Source: SVTX01 sp964629615 (GTDB taxonomy: Bacteria; Bacillota; Clostridia; Oscillospirales; CAG-272). Taken from it: 16,446 nucleotides of DNA. Shown here piece after piece: positions 13,069 to 16,446 of the stretch. Both the position numbers and the translations under genes were made by a program. Location: the NCBI GenBank assembly GCA_964629615.1, contig CAZVUD010000033.1, forward strand, positions 1 through 16,446. Direction: 5' to 3'. Under the pieces are notes generated by a model. It was given only the letters and a program-made list of their open reading frames with translations, did not search any database and was not told where the DNA came from. Numbering within the stretch: the stretch's first letter is position 1; each line of letters opens with the position of its first letter.

Positions 13069-14676
13069 TCAGCTCAGATGTCCGCTTTTAATGTACTGTG
13101 CAAGCAGATCGCGTGCATATATTTCTTCGTCTATGCGTTCGATCTCGGTCAGTCGGTTTGGCGCGTATGTGGATGTATAGGAATCGACCACTATATAATA
13201 AGTCGCATTTGGATCTATATTATCCTTTATGCTCTCGCCGTAATCGCCGTAGCTTATGTGATATCGGTCGTTTTTGGCCTCGAAGAATTTTTCCTTCAGA
13301 TCGCGCCCCTTGACAGAGCAGAGAACAAGCGCATTGTCAAACGGCAGTACCGCTTGCAGATCGGAATATTTGACCTCGCCTGACGGAATGTAATACGGAC
13401 TTCTGACTGAAAGAAATCCACCGCCGAGAGCTATGTCATATTTATCTCCCCATTTTTCAATGCCGAAATCATAGTAGAGCTTGGCTACAAGCTCGGCTAT
13501 CTCGTCAGACCTCATTGTGTGATCTATGCTTCCGATAATATCGTCGGCTTTTGAGATGTCAGATGCATATTTTTTTAGAAGCTCTTCAACCGTGCTGTCG
13601 GTGTCGTATTTTGAATATTCGCCCGATGAAACTATCTCGGTGCTTGCAACATCAGAATTGTAATTTGCAATGTTGATGTTCACGCTCGCGTGTGATATAC
13701 CCTTGTTCTCACCGCCGTTTTGCATGTGGTAGATGCCGTAGCTGTCACGCAATATGTATTGCTGGTGCGTGTGACCTTCAAACACAATGTCAACATATCC
13801 TTCGCGCGACAACTCGCTTGAATAATAATATTCAAGCTCGCCGGAGTCTATATCTCGGACCGAGCTGCCTCCGCGCTCGTATCCGTCGTGCAGGGAATAT
13901 ATAATGTAGTCAACACCGCCCGAGCGCAGTCTTTCGGATTCGTCCTTGACAAGCTCTGTCAGCTCATCGCCTACCTTGAAGTAAACATCCTCCGTCTTGT
14001 CAGCGGCAATGGACGAGTAGCAGTCGCCGATCGCCCCGATAATGCCTATCTGTATGACACCGAGATCCACGACCACTGATGCATTGCAATAATCTGCACG
14101 CTCATTTGTGTCACGGTCGTAAACATTAATGGCAAGGAAGGGGAAGCTTGCAAGGGAAGCATTTGAGGATATGACTTCTTCTCCCCAATCGTATTCGTGA
14201 TTTCCGAGAGTCATTGAGGCAAAATCGAGCTCGTGCATCCATTCGGTGACTATCGCACCTTTTGTGAGATTGGATTCGCTTGAACCCTGCCACATGTCTC
14301 CTGAAGAAAGCAGTACGGTGTAGGGATTTGATGCCTTTTGTTCCTTTAAATAAGCGGTAAGTCCGCCAACTCCCTTGTTTGAATCGGTGGACATGAATTT
14401 TCCGTGAAGATCGTTGATGGCGAAAAAGTCGAACATGATTATGACATATGTGCCGCAATCGTCACAGTATCCGTTGTTGTCGCTGTCGGTATGATCGCAA
14501 TCATTTATATCTGCGTCGGGCAAGCCTGTAGTGGTTTCTCCGACAGATGCAGAGCTGTCTGTAATTTCTGTGGTGCCTTCGGTTGCCGTGTCTGTGCCGT
14601 TTTCCATAGCTCCTTTGTTGCAGGCAACAGAGAAGAGCATAGCTATAAGCAGCAGAGATGCAAAAAGTTTTTTCAT
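13069..14676 (-). CDS. Surface lipoprotein 5'-nucleotidase / 2',3'-cyclic phosphodiesterase (UshA/CpdB family)
   Basis: A 535-residue predicted lipoprotein: signal with lipobox SVAC (Cys19), a Thr/Glu-rich linker, and a small Cys-His-Asp motif, CDHTDSDNNGYCDDCG (60-75). The calcineurin-like metallophosphatase domain follows: INDLHG (87-92), SSGDMWQG (124-131), LGNHEYDWG (157-165, the catalytic Asp-His pair type) and later GHTHQQY, the last metal-ligand motif. The C-terminal nucleotidase domain has GGGFLSVR, IPSGEVKYSDLQAVLPFDN and the following VKGRDLKE. It would release phosphate from extracellular nucleotides or their cyclic or 3' forms; which one cannot be told. GGAGGAATT precedes the ATG by about 8 nt. 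It is the first gene of the operon from the promoter at 14717-14745; 35 nt separate it from the RNase-like lipoprotein, so its likely job is finishing RNA breakdown products. Confidence 0.9.
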   Translation of the reverse strand: MKKLFASLLLIAMLFSVACNKGAMENGTDTATEGTTEITDSSASVGETTTGLPDADINDCDHTDSDNNGYCDDCGTYVIIMFDFFAINDLHGKFMSTDSNKGVGGLTAYLKEQKASNPYTVLLSSGDMWQGSSESNLTKGAIVTEWMHELDFASMTLGNHEYDWGEEVISSNASLASFPFLAINVYDRDTNERADYCNASVVVDLGVIQIGIIGAIGDCYSSIAADKTEDVYFKVGDELTELVKDESERLRSGGVDYIIYSLHDGYERGGSSVRDIDSGELEYYYSSELSREGYVDIVFEGHTHQQYILRDSYGIYHMQNGGENKGISHASVNINIANYNSDVASTEIVSSGEYSKYDTDSTVEELLKKYASDISKADDIIGSIDHTMRSDEIAELVAKLYYDFGIEKWGDKYDIALGGGFLSVRSPYYIPSGEVKYSDLQAVLPFDNALVLCSVKGRDLKEKFFEAKNDRYHISYGDYGESIKDNIDPNATYYIVVDSYTSTYAPNRLTEIERIDEEIYARDLLAQYIKSGHLS

Positions 14677-14716
14677 TCGGTAATTCCTCCGAAACAGTTA
14701 TTTTGTGTATATTGAC

Positions 14717-14745
14717 ATTATATCATACATGGTCATTTTTTTCAA
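14717..14745 (-). promoter_or_regulatory. Sigma-A promoter of the nucleotidase-RNase lipoprotein operon
   Basis: On the minus strand TTGAAA (14740-14745), a 17-bp spacer and TATAAT (14717-14722). The leader is about 35 nt. I cannot identify a Pho-box or other phosphate-response element with confidence. Confidence 0.8.
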
Positions 14746-14983
14746 TATAAAACAGGCATTTTTTATATAAAAATGCACAAAATGCGATTTTTAGGAGTGA
14801 AAAAAGCGGCTTTTTCGCGAAAAAATAAACTTTTTGTTGTTAAAACAATCAATAATTTAAAAAATATCTTGTCTTATTCAGAGCAATAAATTACATAAAG
14901 TCAACAAAAGCCGCGCCGAAAAATAAAAAAGTTATCCGTTGGGTAAAAAAATTCGTTAATTTTAACGATTTTTCAAAAAAAGG
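14746..14983. other. AT-rich divergent intergenic stretch without a gene
   Basis: This is the core of the 474-bp gap between the nucleotidase and RDD genes. It is extremely AT-rich and holds several short palindromes: an 8-bp hairpin at 14756-14776 (GCATTTTT/AAAAATGC), the 14-bp palindrome TTTTTCGCGAAAAA at 14811-14824, and TCGTTAA-TT-TTAACGA at 14953-14968 followed by a T-run. I see no supported coding frame, tRNA or known RNA motif. A-tracts upstream of both divergent promoters could act as UP-elements or bend DNA. Confidence 0.6.
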
Positions 14984-15012
14984 TTGTTTTTTAGTTGAGT
15001 TTGTGGTATTAT
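14984..15012 (+). promoter_or_regulatory. Probable promoter of the RDD-family gene
   Basis: TTGTTT (14984-14989), a 17-bp spacer and TATTAT (15007-15012). A second -10-like TATAAT at 15027-15032 lacks a good -35 at the right distance. If the first is used, the leader is about 130 nt. Confidence 0.55.
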
Positions 15013-15081
15013 AGATATTAGAAAAGTATAATGTTGGAGGTGTGCGCGCATCTGCCTTCACTTTCCTTCATTATTATTGTA

Positions 15082-15129
15082 TCTCTCGGATCATCGTGTG
15101 CGGACAAGCATGCGCAAAGATCCGTGAGG
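15082..15129 (+). promoter_or_regulatory. Structured leader hairpin upstream of the RDD gene
   Basis: TCTC-T-CGGATC (15082-15092) pairs with GATCCG-T-GAGG (15119-15129), with one mismatch. An inner stem of TGTGCG (15097-15102) with TGCGCA (15111-15116) includes two G-U pairs and caps an 8-nt loop. The hairpin ends about 10 nt before the RDD ribosome binding site (CGGAG, 15139-15143), a position suited to control of translation. It matches no riboswitch class I recognise. Confidence 0.4.
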
Positions 15130-15150
15130 ATTTAGAAACGGAGATTTTTT

Positions 15151-15912
15151 ATGGATCTTGATCTGCAAAAGGCAGGAATATGGAAACGTTTTTCTGCTTG
15201 GATGTGTGATACGCTCGCCATAGTCCTCGTTGCTCTCGTTCTTGGCCTTCTGCTTTCCACATGGACGGGATATGATGAGAATTACGACATTTTGGAAAAA
15301 TCCTATGAGAAATACGGCGAAAAATACGGTATCAGCTATGATATTGAAAAGGAAGAGTACGATAAGCTCCCCGAGGCTACAAAAAAGCTGTACGATGAGG
15401 CAAATAAGGAAATGAATTCCGATCCACAGATGCTCCATGCGTATGCTATGACACGTGCACTTCCGCCAATGATAATTTCTATAAGCGTTTTGGTTGCATC
15501 TCTTTTGCTTGAGTTTGCAGTCCCCATGATATTTAAAAACGGTCAGACTCTCGGCAAAAAGCTTTTCGGAATAGCCGTTATGCGTACGAACGGCGTGCGT
15601 GTGAGCGGACCCGTTACATTCATAAGAGGAATACTCGGAAAATGCACGATCGAAACTCTTGTTCCCGTATTCATTATATTTATGTTCTTCAACGGACAGC
15701 TCGGATCTGTCGCACTTATAGTTCTTTTGCTTTTACTCGTGCTTCAAATATCGGTAATGATAATAACAAAGACAAATTCCGCAATACACGATCTTTTGGC
15801 AGATACCGTCACGGTAGACTTTTCAAGCCAGCGCATCTTTGGCAGTGAAGAGGAGCTTATAGCCTATAAGACCAAAGTGCATGCCGAAAGAGTTGCAAGA
15901 GATAATTATTGA
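15151..15912 (+). CDS. RDD-family integral membrane protein
   Basis: A 253-residue membrane protein with the RDD signature: Arg13 and Asp20 in the first helix region (WKRFSAWMCDTLA), the loop GQTLGKKLFGIAVM (131-144) and the closing SAIHDLLADTVTVDF (210-224). Hydrophobic segments lie at about 20-38, 105-128, 168-180 and 185-206. Between the first two is an unusually long charged Tyr/Lys/Glu-rich stretch of about 65 residues (41-105, with YEKYGEKYG). The family is widespread and mostly uncharacterised; some members are implicated in Na+/H+ antiport, but that cannot be claimed here. GGAG at 15140-15143 lies 7 nt before the ATG. A structured leader precedes it, and a sugar ABC ATPase follows 68 nt after its stop with no terminator between, so read-through is possible. 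Confidence 0.88.
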   Translation: MDLDLQKAGIWKRFSAWMCDTLAIVLVALVLGLLLSTWTGYDENYDILEKSYEKYGEKYGISYDIEKEEYDKLPEATKKLYDEANKEMNSDPQMLHAYAMTRALPPMIISISVLVASLLLEFAVPMIFKNGQTLGKKLFGIAVMRTNGVRVSGPVTFIRGILGKCTIETLVPVFIIFMFFNGQLGSVALIVLLLLLVLQISVMIITKTNSAIHDLLADTVTVDFSSQRIFGSEEELIAYKTKVHAERVARDNY

Positions 15913-15964
15913 GATTTATTTTAAAAATTAAAAATAAATAAATTTAACAAAGAGATTGACTTTC

Positions 15965-15971
15965 AAGGAGG
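15965..15971 (+). promoter_or_regulatory. Full-consensus ribosome binding site of the ABC ATPase gene
   Basis: AAGGAGG ends 9 nt before ATG 15981, the strongest site in the window, suggesting high expression. The 68 nt from the RDD stop are A/T-rich and hold no convincing promoter. Confidence 0.75.
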
Positions 15972-15980
15972 TTAGGTTAA

Positions 15981-16446
15981 ATGAAAGTAGAATTACAAAA
16001 TCTAACAAAGATCTTTCCAAGTCGTAACAAGAAATCAAATGAAGAAGTTGTTGCAGTAAATAACTTTAATTTTGAGATCCCCGACGGTAAGCTTGTCGGA
16101 CTTCTCGGTCCTTCAGGTTGCGGAAAGAGTACCACACTGTACATGATAAGCGGACTTCAGCAGCCCACATCAGGTAAGATCTTTTTCGGAGAAGAGGACG
16201 TTACCGATCTTTCTCCCGAAAACAGAGGCATAGGACTTGTTTTCCAGAACTATGCGCTCTATCCTCACCTGACAGTTAAGCAGAACATCCTTTTCCCCTT
16301 GCAGAACCTTCGCGGTGCTGACAAGATGACAAAGGAAGATATGCTTGACAGAGCCGTTGAGGTAGCAAAGCTCGTTCAGATAGACGAGCTTCTCGAAAGA
16401 AAGCCCAGCGAGCTTTCAGGCGGTCAGCAGCAGAGAGTTGCCATTG
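15981..16446 (+). CDS. Sugar ABC transporter ATP-binding protein (MsmX/UgpC/MalK-like), 3' end cut by window edge
   Basis: The first 155 codons of an ABC ATPase, open to the right edge. Walker A is GPSGCGKST (43-51). The Q-loop is VFQNYALYPHLTV (87-99, Gln89). The signature LSGGQQQR (145-152) is complete; Walker B would come just past the edge. The FQNYALYPHLTV form with QNILFPL after it is typical of CUT1 carbohydrate-uptake ATPases, which energise import of oligosaccharides or glycerol-3-phosphate and can serve several permeases. A short polar insert (PSRNKKSNEE, 13-22) sits in the early strand region. In related Gram-positive bacteria one such ATPase often serves many transporters from a remote locus, so a link to the GH106/esterase genes is possible but not shown. 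The family is sure, the substrate is not. Confidence 0.92.
   Translation, partial: MKVELQNLTKIFPSRNKKSNEEVVAVNNFNFEIPDGKLVGLLGPSGCGKSTTLYMISGLQQPTSGKIFFGEEDVTDLSPENRGIGLVFQNYALYPHLTVKQNILFPLQNLRGADKMTKEDMLDRAVEVAKLVQIDELLERKPSELSGGQQQRVAI

Noticed and set aside
14953..14975. TCGTTAA-TT-TTAACGA followed by a T-run as an intrinsic terminator
   Set aside because: The stem is AT-rich and weak, and no plus-strand gene lies upstream for it to end.
15031..15135. 34-codon open frame (MLEVCAHLPSL...) in the RDD leader
   Set aside because: Its ATG overlaps a TATAAT and has no ribosome binding site. The nearby TTGGAGG lies after the ATG. A leader peptide cannot be excluded but is not supported.
1..16446. 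Mobile element, prophage, CRISPR, tRNA or rRNA content
   Set aside because: No transposase or integrase motifs, no spaced direct repeats of CRISPR type, and no cloverleaf or rRNA signature were seen on either strand.

Overview
The window reads as a chromosomal segment of a Gram-positive bacterium of the Bacillota, most likely an anaerobic gut- or rumen-type member of the Clostridia. The basis is the moderately low GC, strong AGGAGG-type ribosome binding sites, nine textbook TTGACA/TATAAT-like promoters all with 17-bp spacers, lipoproteins with acidic Ser/Thr/Glu linkers, and the gene families present (KtrB, GH106, MsmX-type ATPase, DUF4097). I see no tRNA, rRNA, CRISPR array, transposase or phage gene. 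Assignment below class level is not possible by eye.

Left to right. (1) 1-1284, minus strand: a nearly complete KtrB/TrkH-type potassium transporter running off the left edge, with a consensus promoter and a hairpin in its short leader. (2) 1543-3321, plus strand: a two-gene unit of an alpha/beta-hydrolase esterase and an SGNH/GDSL esterase. A bidirectional terminator separates it from (3) 3366-6536, minus strand: a 1056-residue GH106-type alpha-L-rhamnosidase-like enzyme. None of the three has a signal peptide, so together they suggest intracellular de-esterification and trimming of imported rhamnose-containing oligosaccharides, for example from pectin. (4) 6719-8481, plus strand: a glycerophosphodiester phosphodiesterase coupled to a membrane-anchored DUF4097 beta-solenoid protein, then a separately promoted small two-helix membrane protein (8582-8950). 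(5) 9102-10665, plus strand: an RlmA-type 23S rRNA guanine methyltransferase and a family 2 glycosyltransferase in one operon. (6) 10785-11864, plus strand: a HAD phosphatase with a charged C-terminal extension and a CRP-like palindrome at its predicted transcription start. (7) 11942-14676, minus strand: a two-gene lipoprotein operon, transcribed first through a UshA/CpdB-type 5'-nucleotidase and then through a lipoprotein whose C-terminal part I recognise as a barnase-type ribonuclease domain. (8) 14677-15150: a very AT-rich divergent intergenic region with a structured leader. (9) 15151 to the end, plus strand: an RDD-family membrane protein and the start of an MsmX/UgpC-like sugar ABC transporter ATPase cut by the right edge.

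The most interesting unit is the lipoprotein operon at 11942-14676. A surface-anchored guanyl-type RNase (conserved Glu, Arg-x3-Arg and His, plus a probable EF-hand-like insertion) is co-transcribed with a surface nucleotidase/cyclic phosphodiesterase. The sequence alone suggests an extracellular RNA-scavenging module that cuts RNA and then removes the phosphate. No barstar-like inhibitor is visible beside it. The assignment rests on motif recognition by eye and should be tested by profile search and structure prediction.
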